From NCBI GenBank assembly GCA_000333235.1, contig CAPN01000051.1:434001-498000 (forward strand): 64,000 bases of DNA. The letters run 5' to 3'. Below are positions 25,389-33,810 of this stretch, piece by piece (positions within the stretch are counted from its first letter, which is position 1; every line of letters starts with the position of its first letter). The translations under genes were made by a program, and so were the position numbers. The notes below the pieces were generated by a model that saw nothing but the letters and a program-made list of their open reading frames with translations, did no database searches and had not been told where the DNA came from. This DNA comes from Pseudoalteromonas luteoviolacea B = ATCC 29581. Its GTDB lineage: Bacteria; Pseudomonadota; Gammaproteobacteria; Enterobacterales; Alteromonadaceae.

Positions 25389-27308
25389 TTACAGATGTTT
25401 ATTCAAAAAGTTCAAGTAAGCATCGGAGGCGGTAATGCGGTTAACTTTCTTGGTGAAACCGTGGCCTTCGTCATCGAATAAGACATATTCAACGGGGACG
25501 TTGTTTTGTTTTACCGCTTCGACTAATTCATCACTTTCTACTTGCAAAACGCGAGGGTCATTTGCGCCTTGGATCACCATCAGGGGTTTGGTGATATTTT
25601 TTGCATGGAAGAGTGGTGAAATACGGCGATGACGTTCGTTATCGGTAGCAGGATCACCCATTTCATCATATAAGGCTTTTTTAAAGCTTTCCCACCATGG
25701 TGGGATCGAGGTTAACGTTCTTTCCCAGTTGGTTACACCAAAGATATTAATGCCTGCTTTGAATTCGTCAGGCGTAAAGGTGAGCGCTGCTGCGGTCATG
25801 TAGCCACCATAGCTGCCGCCCATAATGGCAATACGCTCAGGGTCAACCCAATCCAAGGTTTGTAGGTGTTTTTTACCCCAAATGATGTCTTGTAAATCGT
25901 CTTCGCCGTGCTTTTTATCGTCTAAGTGAAAAAAGGTTTTTCCATAGCCCGAGCTGCCACGGTTGTTTACCGCAAATATGGCATAGCCATGATTAACTAA
26001 ATGCTGTTGTGTTGCGCTATAGCCTGTGCGACTTTGGCCACCCGGCCCGCCATGAACCCATATTACCGCGGGCACTTTGTTTGTTGCAGAAGCTTGTTTT
26101 GGTTTGTACATTACCCCGGGGATTTCTAATCCATCAAAGCTCTTAAAACGCTCAATCGTACTGCTGACTAAATGTTCTTGGTGGATTTCTTTACTTAATG
26201 AATTGGTTAGCTTTGCAATGTTTTGTGTGCCTACTTGCCAAACGTACAAATTGCTTGGTGACGTATCGGAGTTTAGATAAAATGACATTTGTTGCTCATC
26301 GTTAGAGAAGTTAACGCCATTCAAACTACCGGCGGGTAACGCAGGTAAAGCAATCGTTTTATTTGTTTTAAGGTCGGCTATCGTTACGCGGGTACTCGCA
26401 TCTTCGTTTACACCAACAACACGGTATTGGCCGGATTCAGAAAAGTAAACAAAGTCGATGTCCCATTGATCTTTCAAGTAGGCCTTAGAGACGTTGTTTT
26501 CAATGTCGTACTCCCAAACCTCTGAGAATTCACCTGTTGCATCTGTCGTAAAGTAAAGCGTTTTACTATCTGGGCTAAAGGTTTGTGCATTTACCTGGGC
26601 GTCGCCAGTAAACTGGCCAATCTCAACGGGTTCTGGTTTTTCTTTAGCCAGATCCAGAATAAACAAATCACTGTCTTTGTTGGAATTGTTTTTGCCTAAC
26701 GCAAGGAATCGACCGTCTGGGCTAATATCGTATACGCTGAGGCCATTATCATTGTTGTAAATAGAGGTTCGCTCATAGGTTTTTGCATCGACTTTATAAA
26801 GATCCATAAAACGATTGTCGCGTTCATTGGTCAATATATAGAAGGCACTGCTATCTTTGCTGAATCCGGCATAAGACGCACGTACGTTTTCGCCAGGCGT
26901 GAGGTCTTTGACCTGGCCGTCGAGTTCTCGCACATAGACATGATAAAGTTCATTACCGCCTTTATCGTGGGTTAATAAAATTCGTTCATCATTTGGAAAA
27001 TAACGAATGGGGTAGGTTGTTTCTTTGGCATCAATTAATTGAGTTTTTGCACCACTTTTTATATCAAGTTCGTAGAGGGTAAAAATTCCATTTTCGTCAT
27101 CGCTAATGAGAATTTTGTCGCCGTTAGGATTAAATCGGCTACCCATAACGCTGGTGGTGTTATAAAACGTTTCGGCACTGTATGTTTTAAATGGAACAGT
27201 TTGTTTTGCCGTTTCTACGTGTGTGGTGGGAGTTTGAACCTGTGAGCTCGGGTTGCATGCGCTAAGAATACCGCAAACACCCAAAGCTATGAACGATTGT
27301 TTTAACAT
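25389..27308 (-). CDS. S9-family prolyl oligopeptidase-like lipoprotein
   Basis: 639 residues with a lipoprotein signal (LSAC lipobox, Cys about 18). The first 370 residues form a beta-propeller of WD/TolB-like blades (SPDGRFLALGKN, FSPDSKTLYFTTD). The C-terminal alpha/beta hydrolase has the nucleophile motif GGSYGGYMTAAAL (Ser about 496), the Asp in GANDPRV and the His in DDEGHGF. It cleaves short peptides, typically after proline or with dipeptidyl/acylaminoacyl specificity, in the periplasm. Convergent with the preceding peptidase gene; monocistronic. Confidence 0.92.
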   Translation of the reverse strand: MLKQSFIALGVCGILSACNPSSQVQTPTTHVETAKQTVPFKTYSAETFYNTTSVMGSRFNPNGDKILISDDENGIFTLYELDIKSGAKTQLIDAKETTYPIRYFPNDERILLTHDKGGNELYHVYVRELDGQVKDLTPGENVRASYAGFSKDSSAFYILTNERDNRFMDLYKVDAKTYERTSIYNNDNGLSVYDISPDGRFLALGKNNSNKDSDLFILDLAKEKPEPVEIGQFTGDAQVNAQTFSPDSKTLYFTTDATGEFSEVWEYDIENNVSKAYLKDQWDIDFVYFSESGQYRVVGVNEDASTRVTIADLKTNKTIALPALPAGSLNGVNFSNDEQQMSFYLNSDTSPSNLYVWQVGTQNIAKLTNSLSKEIHQEHLVSSTIERFKSFDGLEIPGVMYKPKQASATNKVPAVIWVHGGPGGQSRTGYSATQQHLVNHGYAIFAVNNRGSSGYGKTFFHLDDKKHGEDDLQDIIWGKKHLQTLDWVDPERIAIMGGSYGGYMTAAALTFTPDEFKAGINIFGVTNWERTLTSIPPWWESFKKALYDEMGDPATDNERHRRISPLFHAKNITKPLMVIQGANDPRVLQVESDELVEAVKQNNVPVEYVLFDDEGHGFTKKVNRITASDAYLNFLNKHL

Positions 27309-27457
27309 AGCATTTCCTTTTTTCGTTATTATGATGGATTTATAACCTTTCCATAGTGATGAAATTTTGTTGCAAGTGCAACGTACTTACCGGTGAATTT
27401 GTTTCAATTTATGACAAAAAGCACGGTATAATCTCATTTTTAATCACAGAGACGGTT

Positions 27458-27697
27458 ATGGCTAAACGTATTCGTTACACCTTTAAAAAGCAGCAGCGCG
27501 AAATTAACTTTGCGCAAGATAAGTATCACGATATGTTTGAAGCAATTGCTGCGGCGGAAGGCATAGACATTGGCGACTACGTAAAAATGGAACACGCAGT
27601 TGCAATGACGTCTAAGCGTAAAGAAGCGGTACGCAATTTTAGAGATGAGTATTTTGCAAAATTAGGCTTTACTAACATCACGTTTATTAAAGAGTAA
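27458..27697 (+). CDS. DUF2960-family small protein
   Basis: 79 residues from ATG 27458 (MAKRIRYTFKKQQREINFAQ). This start is preferred to an in-frame upstream start at 27356 because the basic N-terminus is where the family begins. Highly charged and soluble, with the segment YHDMFEAIAAAEGIDI. DUF2960 proteins are found in marine gammaproteobacteria and have no known function. Divergent from the S9 peptidase and convergent with the BLUF gene. Confidence 0.7.
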   Translation: MAKRIRYTFKKQQREINFAQDKYHDMFEAIAAAEGIDIGDYVKMEHAVAMTSKRKEAVRNFRDEYFAKLGFTNITFIKE

Positions 27698-27744
27698 TAG
27701 TACGTTATGCGAAGCGCTTTGCGTTTTGGTTTGCTAACTTGAGC

Positions 27745-28179
27745 CTAATCTGCTTTAGCAGGCTCAGGTTCAAGCAAGTCATCAATTTCAATTTCATGGT
27801 GTGCAAACGCATGTAAAAGGTGATAGCTAAGCGGCTTTTTTCGTTTTCCTTTCAATTGCGTTACCGTTTGTAACTTGGTTTTTTCATCACACGTAATAAG
27901 ACCCATTGCCCAATCTGAAAAGTTACGCTTGTCGAGTGGATTATGAATGATGGCTTCGACTTTTGTGTGCCGTGGGTCGATTTTAATTCGGTTAAACAAC
28001 GCCAGAATTTTGTTTTCTTCACCTTCGAGTACCTGCATAAAGTGTTTGCCGTCATAGAGCAGCATTCCGGTGATCTTTTCGACTTTATTACGCTGTTCAC
28101 ATTCGTGCCTGAGAATGTCGAGATCGGTCCACGAAAATGATTCGGTTGCGTTACTGGTGTAAATAAATTCTATAAGCAT
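27745..28179 (-). CDS. BLUF-domain blue-light photoreceptor
   Basis: 144 residues from ATG 28177-28179 (MLIEFIYTSNATESFSW). The longer reading adds 28 hydrophobic residues not typical of the family, so I reject it. The FAD-binding BLUF fold is indicated by the tyrosine in EFIYTS, the segment KITGMLLYDGKHFMQVLEGE with the conserved glutamine, and SDWAMG for the C-terminal Trp/Met region. No effector domain is fused, so it is a short BLUF protein that acts through a partner. The partner is not encoded next door. Confidence 0.88.
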   Translation of the reverse strand: MLIEFIYTSNATESFSWTDLDILRHECEQRNKVEKITGMLLYDGKHFMQVLEGEENKILALFNRIKIDPRHTKVEAIIHNPLDKRNFSDWAMGLITCDEKTKLQTVTQLKGKRKKPLSYHLLHAFAHHEIEIDDLLEPEPAKAD

Positions 28180-28342
28180 TACGCACGATGAAATTAAGTA
28201 TGGTAATAAAAGCGTAGTGCGAAAAGCGCAAAAGTAAAAAATTAACGCAGTACATAAAAGCATCGACTAAACCAAGCACCTCTGGTATTTCAATTGAAGA
28301 TGGGTATAGTGAGGTTTTTTACACTAAATCTGTTAAATAATA

Positions 28343-29095
28343 ATGAAAAATGTAATAAGAAATACCATTTTAGGAACGGCGCTTTGTGCGTTACCTGTGG
28401 CTCACGCAACGGTTGTTGAGTTTCAAACTTCTCAAGGTACGTTTGAAGTCAATTTATTCGACAATACTACCCCGAAAACGGTCGAGAATTTTCTAAAGTA
28501 CGTCAACGCTGAACGTTATTCGAATAGTCAGATCCACCGTGTTGTTACTGGTTTTGTTGTGCAAGGGGGTGGTATTAAATTTGACGCAAACGATGATCAA
28601 GTTGCCATTGAAACGTTTCCCGCGGTCGTTAATGAACCTAAGCTTTCTAATGTGAAGGGCACCATAGCAATGGCTAAAACACCTGGTGATGCCAATTCTG
28701 CCACAAGCCAATGGTTTTTTAATTTAACGGATAACAGCGCTAATTTAGACTTACAAAATGGCGGTTTTACGGTATTTGGGCAAGTGACCGGTAATGGGAT
28801 GCAAGTCATTGAAACGATTGCCAGTCAATCTCGTTGTGGTGAAGTGCCCGTTGTGAACGTGTCTACAACACAATGCGCAGATCCAACGTTTGATTTTGGT
28901 TCAGAGCACGCAGTTATGGTGTATTCCGTCTCGGTGCTAGACGATGATCCCAATTCCGCAAACTCGCTTTCACCAAAAGCGAATACGCTGATAAATCAGA
29001 CAAATGAAATTGGCGGCGAGAGTTCTTCTGGGGGCAGCATTGGTTTTATCGCAGGAATTTTACTCGCGTTTTCGGCAGTTAGACGCAAACGCTAA
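28343..29095 (+). CDS. Cyclophilin-type peptidyl-prolyl isomerase with GlyGly-CTERM-like tail
   Basis: 250 residues. N-terminal signal peptide (cleavage near AHA-TVVEF), then a cyclophilin domain (about 25-195) with FQTSQGTFEVNLF, IHRVVTGFVVQGG and ANSATSQWFFNL. The last 25 residues are a Gly/Ser stretch (GGESSSGGS), a hydrophobic helix and a basic end RRKR, the pattern of GlyGly-CTERM sorting signals cut by rhombosortase. It would therefore be a surface-processed foldase. The ltaE-like gene follows after 11 bp. Confidence 0.88.
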   Translation: MKNVIRNTILGTALCALPVAHATVVEFQTSQGTFEVNLFDNTTPKTVENFLKYVNAERYSNSQIHRVVTGFVVQGGGIKFDANDDQVAIETFPAVVNEPKLSNVKGTIAMAKTPGDANSATSQWFFNLTDNSANLDLQNGGFTVFGQVTGNGMQVIETIASQSRCGEVPVVNVSTTQCADPTFDFGSEHAVMVYSVSVLDDDPNSANSLSPKANTLINQTNEIGGESSSGGSIGFIAGILLAFSAVRRKR

Positions 29096-29106
29096 TCGAG
29101 GTTTAT

Positions 29107-30120
29107 ATGGCTCAACAATGGATTGATTTTCGTTCTGATACGGTAACAAAACCGTGTGAAAACATGCTTAAGGCAATGATGAATGCAGACGTTGGTGATG
29201 ATGTGTATGGTGATGATCCAACCGTCAATGAGCTAGAACGGTTTGCGGCTGAGCGCCATGGGTTTGACAGCGCGTTGTTTGTGAGTTCTGGCACACAAGC
29301 AAACCTAATCGCATTGATGAGCCATTGCGAACGTGGTGATGAATATCTATGTGGTCAAAGTGCCCACAATTATCGATATGAAGCGGGTGGAGCTGCAGTA
29401 CTTGGCTCAATTCAACCTCAACCTATTGAAAATGAGAGCGATGGCACACTGTGTTTAACTAAATTACAGCGAGCCATCAAACCCAATGACTTTCATTTTG
29501 CCCGCACACGTTTGCTGAGCCTAGAAAACACGATTGGTGGAAAGGTGTTGCCACTAAGTTATTTAGCCAAAGCTCGGGGATTTTGCGACGAACACCAGCT
29601 TAAACTTCATTTAGATGGCGCTCGGGTTTACAACGCGGCGATTGCACTAAATATTGATATTGGTGAAATCAGTCAGTATTTCGATTCGATGACAATTTGC
29701 CTCTCAAAGGGGTTAGGTGCGCCGGTTGGTTCTTTGCTGTTAGGTACGACCGACCTTATCGATAAAGCAAAGCGGATCCGTAAAATGCTTGGCGGAGGTA
29801 TGAGACAAGCCGGTTATTTAGCGGCAGCAGGTCATTATGCGTTGTTAAATAATACACAGCAGCTTTCGATTGATCACGACAATGCCCGTTACTTGGCCGC
29901 AAAACTCAATGAGCTTGAAGGTTTTTCAACGCAACAATATCAAGTTCAAACCAATATTGTTTTTGTTGATGTTGATCCACGTGTAAACATTAATCAAATT
30001 AGTGATCGTTTAAAACATCAAGGGATTATAATTACGCCGGGTTACCAAGGGATGCGTCTTGTAACGCATCGAAACATAAGCAAAAGCGATATTGATAGAT
30101 TGATTAATGCGCTTACCTAG
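29107..30120 (+). CDS. ltaE: Low-specificity L-threonine aldolase
   Basis: 337 residues, a PLP enzyme cleaving L-threonine or allo-threonine to glycine and acetaldehyde. The N-terminal WIDFRSDTVTKP and DVGDDVYGDDPTV signatures and the PLP lysine motif MTICLSKGLGAPVGS (about 194-208) are present. It is probably co-transcribed with the upstream cyclophilin. A terminator follows. Confidence 0.94.
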   Translation: MAQQWIDFRSDTVTKPCENMLKAMMNADVGDDVYGDDPTVNELERFAAERHGFDSALFVSSGTQANLIALMSHCERGDEYLCGQSAHNYRYEAGGAAVLGSIQPQPIENESDGTLCLTKLQRAIKPNDFHFARTRLLSLENTIGGKVLPLSYLAKARGFCDEHQLKLHLDGARVYNAAIALNIDIGEISQYFDSMTICLSKGLGAPVGSLLLGTTDLIDKAKRIRKMLGGGMRQAGYLAAAGHYALLNNTQQLSIDHDNARYLAAKLNELEGFSTQQYQVQTNIVFVDVDPRVNINQISDRLKHQGIIITPGYQGMRLVTHRNISKSDIDRLINALT

Positions 30121-30128
30121 GTAACGTG

Positions 30129-30154
30129 TATAAGGCCACGTAAGTGGCCTTATA
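30129..30154. terminator. Bidirectional terminator after ltaE
   Basis: TATAAGGCCAC (30129-30139), GTAA loop, GTGGCCTTATA (30144-30154): a perfect 11-bp stem between converging genes. Confidence 0.75.
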
Positions 30155-30164
30155 AAACGGCGTT

Positions 30165-30365
30165 TTACAGCTTTGAATTATCTTCATTACTTGCTGTTTT
30201 GCAACGCTTTTTAGAAAAACGAGAGCCAGTCGACACGGCTTTATCACACGCTAAACTTGAAGCCTGCTCATTTGTTTGCACGGTTTCTGTATCCGCAGCG
30301 TTTTGTGTAGAACCACATCCGGCAAGCATGGTGAGTCCTAGCGTAAGGAATACGTATTTCATCAT
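30165..30365 (-). CDS. Small lipoprotein of unknown function
   Basis: 66 residues starting MMKYVFLTLGLTMLAGCGST; the second Met may be the real start. Lipobox LAGC with Cys about 17. The mature part is short, polar and contains two cysteines (LACDKAV and KKRCKT) that could form a disulfide. No family recognised. A MITE-like repeat lies 43 bp upstream and could influence its promoter. Confidence 0.65.
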   Translation of the reverse strand: MMKYVFLTLGLTMLAGCGSTQNAADTETVQTNEQASSLACDKAVSTGSRFSKKRCKTASNEDNSKL

Positions 30366-30408
30366 TTAGTTCCTTCTTTCGAGTTATTGTTATACCTGTT
30401 TATTCGTA

Positions 30409-30570
30409 ATACCAATTGTATTAATTAAGTGTTCTATTTTGAGTCAAGTAAAGCTTGACGATTACATGGCGAAAATTTTGCTATTTAATTGTTCTAAATA
30501 AAAAATTTTTAACGCCGTTAGCGACAGCTTTGGTTCCTCAAAATGATCAAGTATTATTGCGGATTGGTAT
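30409..30570. repeat. MITE-like intergenic repeat with ATACCAAT terminal inverted repeats
   Basis: About 162 bp bounded by ATACCAAT (30409-30416) and its inverse ATTGGTAT (30563-30570), with an internal GTCAAG/CTTGAC hairpin and no ORF. From memory, elements with these ends and the internal stretch around GCCGTTAGCGACAGC are abundant in Pseudoalteromonas intergenic regions. That recollection needs a genome-wide search. Confidence 0.55.
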
Positions 30571-30721
30571 AATACCGTGATTCGGTACATCATCACAATA
30601 CGGGGACAATTAAGGAATTGCAACTTGATTGTTAAATAAGACCGAAAGGGGAGAGAAATCTAGGCAAGTAATGATTAGTTCGAGTGTCACTGGGAATTAT
30701 AAAAGTGTGATTTCTAAGAAT

Positions 30722-30798
30722 TGGTACGACCGAGTGGATTCGAACCACCGACCCCTACCATGTCAAGGTAGTGCTCTAACCAACTGAGCTACGGTCGT
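30722..30798 (-). tRNA. tRNA-Val (anticodon GAC), copy 1
   Basis: On the minus strand: acceptor ACGACCG/CGGTCGT, D-arm GCTCAGTTGGTTAGAGC, anticodon arm CTACC-TTGACAT-GGTAG with anticodon GAC, T-arm with TTCGAAT, and an encoded CCA. 77 nt, complete cloverleaf. Second in the transcript from the promoter at 31219-31247. Confidence 0.96.
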
Positions 30799-30901
30799 AC
30801 AATAGTGTTAACGTGCCATTCTTTCATCCATGAAGCAAACCCTGTCGGCGTCCTGCCTCCACCTCGCTTGGCTGCGAAGCGTTGCTTCGATCCAACCTCG
30901 C

Positions 30902-30920
30902 CCAACTGAGCTACGGTCGT
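30902..30920 (-). repeat. tRNA-Val 5' fragment 1
   Basis: 19 nt identical to the first 19 nt of the adjacent tRNA-Val genes (acceptor 5' strand plus the D-arm beginning), with the rest of the tRNA missing. It lies 103 bp upstream (transcript sense) of copy 1. Confidence 0.85.
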
Positions 30921-30966
30921 ACAATAGCATTAACGTGTCTTTTAGTTACTGCGCTAAGCAGTAATT

Positions 30967-31043
30967 TGGTACGACCGAGTGGATTCGAACCACCGACCCC
31001 TACCATGTCAAGGTAGTGCTCTAACCAACTGAGCTACGGTCGT
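30967..31043 (-). tRNA. tRNA-Val (anticodon GAC), copy 2
   Basis: Identical in sequence to the copy at 30722, 77 nt with encoded CCA. Transcribed first. Together with the flanking 168 bp it forms a directly repeated unit of about 245 bp. Confidence 0.96.
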
Positions 31044-31147
31044 ACAACAGTGTTAACGTGCCAATCTTTCATCCATGAAGCAAAACCCTGTCGGCGTCCT
31101 GCCTCCACCTCGCTTGGCTGCGAAGCGTTGCTTCGTTTCAACCTCGC

Positions 31148-31166
31148 CCAACTGAGCTACGGTCGT
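31148..31166 (-). repeat. tRNA-Val 5' fragment 2
   Basis: Same 19-nt 5' tRNA fragment as at 30902, in the second repeat unit, between the promoter and copy 2. Confidence 0.85.
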
Positions 31167-31218
31167 ACAACAGTGTTAACGTGTTTAAACGGACGTGTTT
31201 TCCGTCTCAACAGGGCGC

Positions 31219-31247
31219 TAATATATAGCGACTAAAATGTCGATGCA
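31219..31247 (-). promoter_or_regulatory. Sigma-70 promoter of the tRNA-Val array
   Basis: Minus strand: -35 TTGCAT (31247-31242), 17-bp spacer, -10 TATATT (31224-31219), followed by the GC-rich discriminator AGCGCCC typical of stringently controlled stable-RNA promoters. Confidence 0.75.
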
Positions 31248-31335
31248 AGTCTAAGTACGTGATTTTTTGTTTGATTGCTGAATTTTACAGCAAACTGTTT
31301 GCAACTTACTCGACTTTATCCAATCAGAACATTTT

Positions 31336-32328
31336 CTAATAGGGACGAAGGTCACAGGTTTGGTAAAACGTTTGCCACCATTTTACATGGGCAACGGCAG
31401 ACTGTTTCAATTGATTTAATAGACTAGCCGGATTCGATCCGTTGAACAAGTCAGCAATAAGCGGCAAGTCTTCATACAACGTGAACATTATTGGGTTTAA
31501 TAAAAGTAACTCGCTTTGTAGTGAGCTTTGATAAGGTTGTAATTGATTAATATAAAACTTTTGAAAAATGTTGCTCATTATGACAGCAGTATCGCTGGCT
31601 TGGTTGTTTTTACAAAGCGTAGAGGGCAAATCAAGGTTGTTCAGATGTTGCGAGAGAAGAGTGTTAAACGTAATCTGATACCGAGTACTGGTGATCACTT
31701 GACGCAAATAGTCATTATGTCTCAGTTTCTGTAATTCCGCTGTTAAGTTTTCAGGCGCGATCTCAGAAAAGGACTTTGTATTAATGTTCGTTTTTATTTT
31801 CGAAAGGGCGGTTAAAGCAGAAAGATAATCGTGTTTGCCAGTTGAATGTAAATGGTCCAAATGCACAAAGGATGGGATGGTAAAACGTTGGAACTCGCTT
31901 TCATTGATCAGCATATAGTTAAAGAGGGTGCTGATATTTTCACGTTTTTCTATGAGTGCATCCGTCAACTTATCTTTTATTTCGGTTGAACTTAGTGAGT
32001 TTATGCACTCAGGCGCTAGGTTGACAAATTTAAGATTATATTTAACACGTTCACTCGGCTGAGCTACCTTGCCGAGTTGCGAGTTGTGCTCGGCGATATG
32101 CTGTCCAAGCGTGCAATGCATTAATTGATTAAGCTCGAGCAAAGAAATGGTTACCGTGCTTTGTGGTAGGTTTTGGGTTGGCCTTGGCAATTTTCCAATG
32201 TCTACCCTTATTGGCGCAAGAACCTTTACGTTTGCCAAGCGAGAGACGTATTCTTTGTTAACCTCGGTTGGCTGTTTCGTACAGCCAACGTGCAAGAGTA
32301 AAACACTAACTAACAGCCAAAGTCGCAA
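31336..32328 (-). CDS. DUF3080-like lipoprotein
   Basis: 330 residues from a TTG at 32326-32328, chosen because GGAGG sits 6 bp upstream and the product then begins as a clean lipoprotein signal (MRLWLLVSVLLLHVGC). The longer reading from 32412 would overlap the MATE gene by over 100 bp. The mature domain contains LMHCTLGQHIAEHNSQLGKV and WWQTFYQTC near the C-terminus and resembles DUF3080 of Alteromonadales and Vibrio, function unknown. It overlaps the 3' end of the MATE gene by 23 bp, so it is probably expressed with it. Confidence 0.7.
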   Translation of the reverse strand: MRLWLLVSVLLLHVGCTKQPTEVNKEYVSRLANVKVLAPIRVDIGKLPRPTQNLPQSTVTISLLELNQLMHCTLGQHIAEHNSQLGKVAQPSERVKYNLKFVNLAPECINSLSSTEIKDKLTDALIEKRENISTLFNYMLINESEFQRFTIPSFVHLDHLHSTGKHDYLSALTALSKIKTNINTKSFSEIAPENLTAELQKLRHNDYLRQVITSTRYQITFNTLLSQHLNNLDLPSTLCKNNQASDTAVIMSNIFQKFYINQLQPYQSSLQSELLLLNPIMFTLYEDLPLIADLFNGSNPASLLNQLKQSAVAHVKWWQTFYQTCDLRPY

Positions 32329-33652
32329 GACGCCTCCGTACAGAAATAAGTAACATGACTGCTGCTGTGCTGAGCCCAACAATAATGCCAATCCAAAAAC
32401 CTGCAGCGCCAAGAGGTTGCATTAACCAATCTGTTTTAGCCAATACGAAGCCAAGCGAAAAACCGATTAACCAATAACTGATGAACGTGATGGAAGTAAT
32501 AGGCTTTGTATACTTCAACCCTCTTAACACACCATTAGCAGCTACTTGTAGCGCATCGGGTAATTGATAAATACAGGCAAGTGCAAGGATGGTCGACGCG
32601 AGGGCTAGTACTTCTGTATTTGATGAATAAAGTGACGCAACGGCATCTCTAAATAAATAGGTCACGGTGGCGACGAATAGGGCTATCAAACAGGCCAATA
32701 AAAACGAAGTAGAAATCGCTGTTTTTACTTCCGCAAAGTGACCTTGTCCACATAAATTGCCTACACGAATTGAAATGGCCATAGAGAGGCTTAGCGGCAT
32801 CATAAACAGTAGCGTTGAAACGCTTGCCGCAATTTGGTGACCAGAAACTGCGATTGCACCGAGGTCTGCAATAAACAATGGAATACACGCAAACAACGTG
32901 ACTTCAAAAAACGTCGCTAAACAAATTGGTAATCCAAGCTTAAAAAGATACCAAAGTTCTTTTGTCTGTGGCGTTTGAAAATTTGAAAACAGCTTAAGCG
33001 AACCGAGGGTTTTAGATTTAAGCGAATAAAGGTGTTGTAAAATTGCCATAAAGGTAAAAACTAACATTGTTGCTAGTCCACAACCTGCACTGCCAAGGGC
33101 TGGTAACCCAAAATAGCCGTAAATAAAGATAAGGTTTGCAGGGATGTTTAAAAGCAAACCAAGTAAACTGATGTACAAAGCCGGTTTGGTTAATCCCACG
33201 CCTTCAGTGACATTTCGGTAAACAGTAAAAAATAAAAAACCAAACATTCCCCACTTTACAAAATCAATGTAATCGGTTGCTTTTTGAATGACATTGTGGC
33301 TTGCGTCGAGGTGGCGAACGACCATTTCAGTTAATGGGGCAACGGCAAAACCGACGGCGCTTAATAAAAGCACCAAATAAACACTTTGTTGAAAGTAATG
33401 ACGGATCCCACTTTCGTCGTTTGCACCATGGCAATGGGCAACGACGCCCGTCAACGCCAATAATATACCCTGCAGTGCAAATAGGATCGGATTCCAAATA
33501 CCAATGGCTATCGAGAGGGCGGCGAGATCTTCAGCACTCACTTGGCCAGCCATCATCGTATCGACGACGGTCATTAACACCAAAACAATTTGTGCCAAAA
33601 ATACGGGTGTTGCTAAGCGTAAAAGTCGCTTTGCTTCCCATGAAGAGAACAT
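32306..33652 (-). CDS. MATE-family multidrug efflux pump (NorM type)
   Basis: 448 residues with about 12 membrane helices. N-terminal RLLRLATPVFLAQIVLVLMT and VVDTMMAGQVSAEDLAALSI are the NorM signature for Na+- or H+-driven export of cationic drugs. It is divergent from riboflavin synthase, an arrangement I recall from related Alteromonadales and Vibrio genomes, and overlaps the downstream DUF3080-like gene. Confidence 0.92.
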   Translation of the reverse strand: MFSSWEAKRLLRLATPVFLAQIVLVLMTVVDTMMAGQVSAEDLAALSIAIGIWNPILFALQGILLALTGVVAHCHGANDESGIRHYFQQSVYLVLLLSAVGFAVAPLTEMVVRHLDASHNVIQKATDYIDFVKWGMFGFLFFTVYRNVTEGVGLTKPALYISLLGLLLNIPANLIFIYGYFGLPALGSAGCGLATMLVFTFMAILQHLYSLKSKTLGSLKLFSNFQTPQTKELWYLFKLGLPICLATFFEVTLFACIPLFIADLGAIAVSGHQIAASVSTLLFMMPLSLSMAISIRVGNLCGQGHFAEVKTAISTSFLLACLIALFVATVTYLFRDAVASLYSSNTEVLALASTILALACIYQLPDALQVAANGVLRGLKYTKPITSITFISYWLIGFSLGFVLAKTDWLMQPLGAAGFWIGIIVGLSTAAVMLLISVRRRLATLAVS

Positions 33653-33810
33653 CGAAACCCCTTAAACGAGAAAAAACCGTATAGTAGTAGAATCAAATAA
33701 ACTATCCACTGATTTTTATAAAAACTTCTAAATCAAAGCCCGATATTGGCGTGACAAGCTAAAATCAAATCAGTACCATCTAACTAATTATTTAAATAAA
33801 GAGTCTCACT

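Larger units (their letters stand above)
30722..31200. repeat. Tandem duplication of a ~245-bp tRNA-Val unit
   Basis: Unit 1 starts at 30722, unit 2 at 30967. Each has a complete tRNA-Val, a ~103-bp spacer with the hairpin GCGAAGC-GTT-GCTTCG, and a 19-nt tRNA 5' fragment. The spacers are nearly identical, differing by an extra A in the CAAAACCC run, a few substitutions before the fragment, and AGTGTT versus AGCATT after it. Confidence 0.85.

Noticed and set aside
28180..28263. 28-residue hydrophobic extension of the BLUF protein
   Set aside because: BLUF proteins begin a few residues before the EFIYTS tyrosine; the internal ATG fits.
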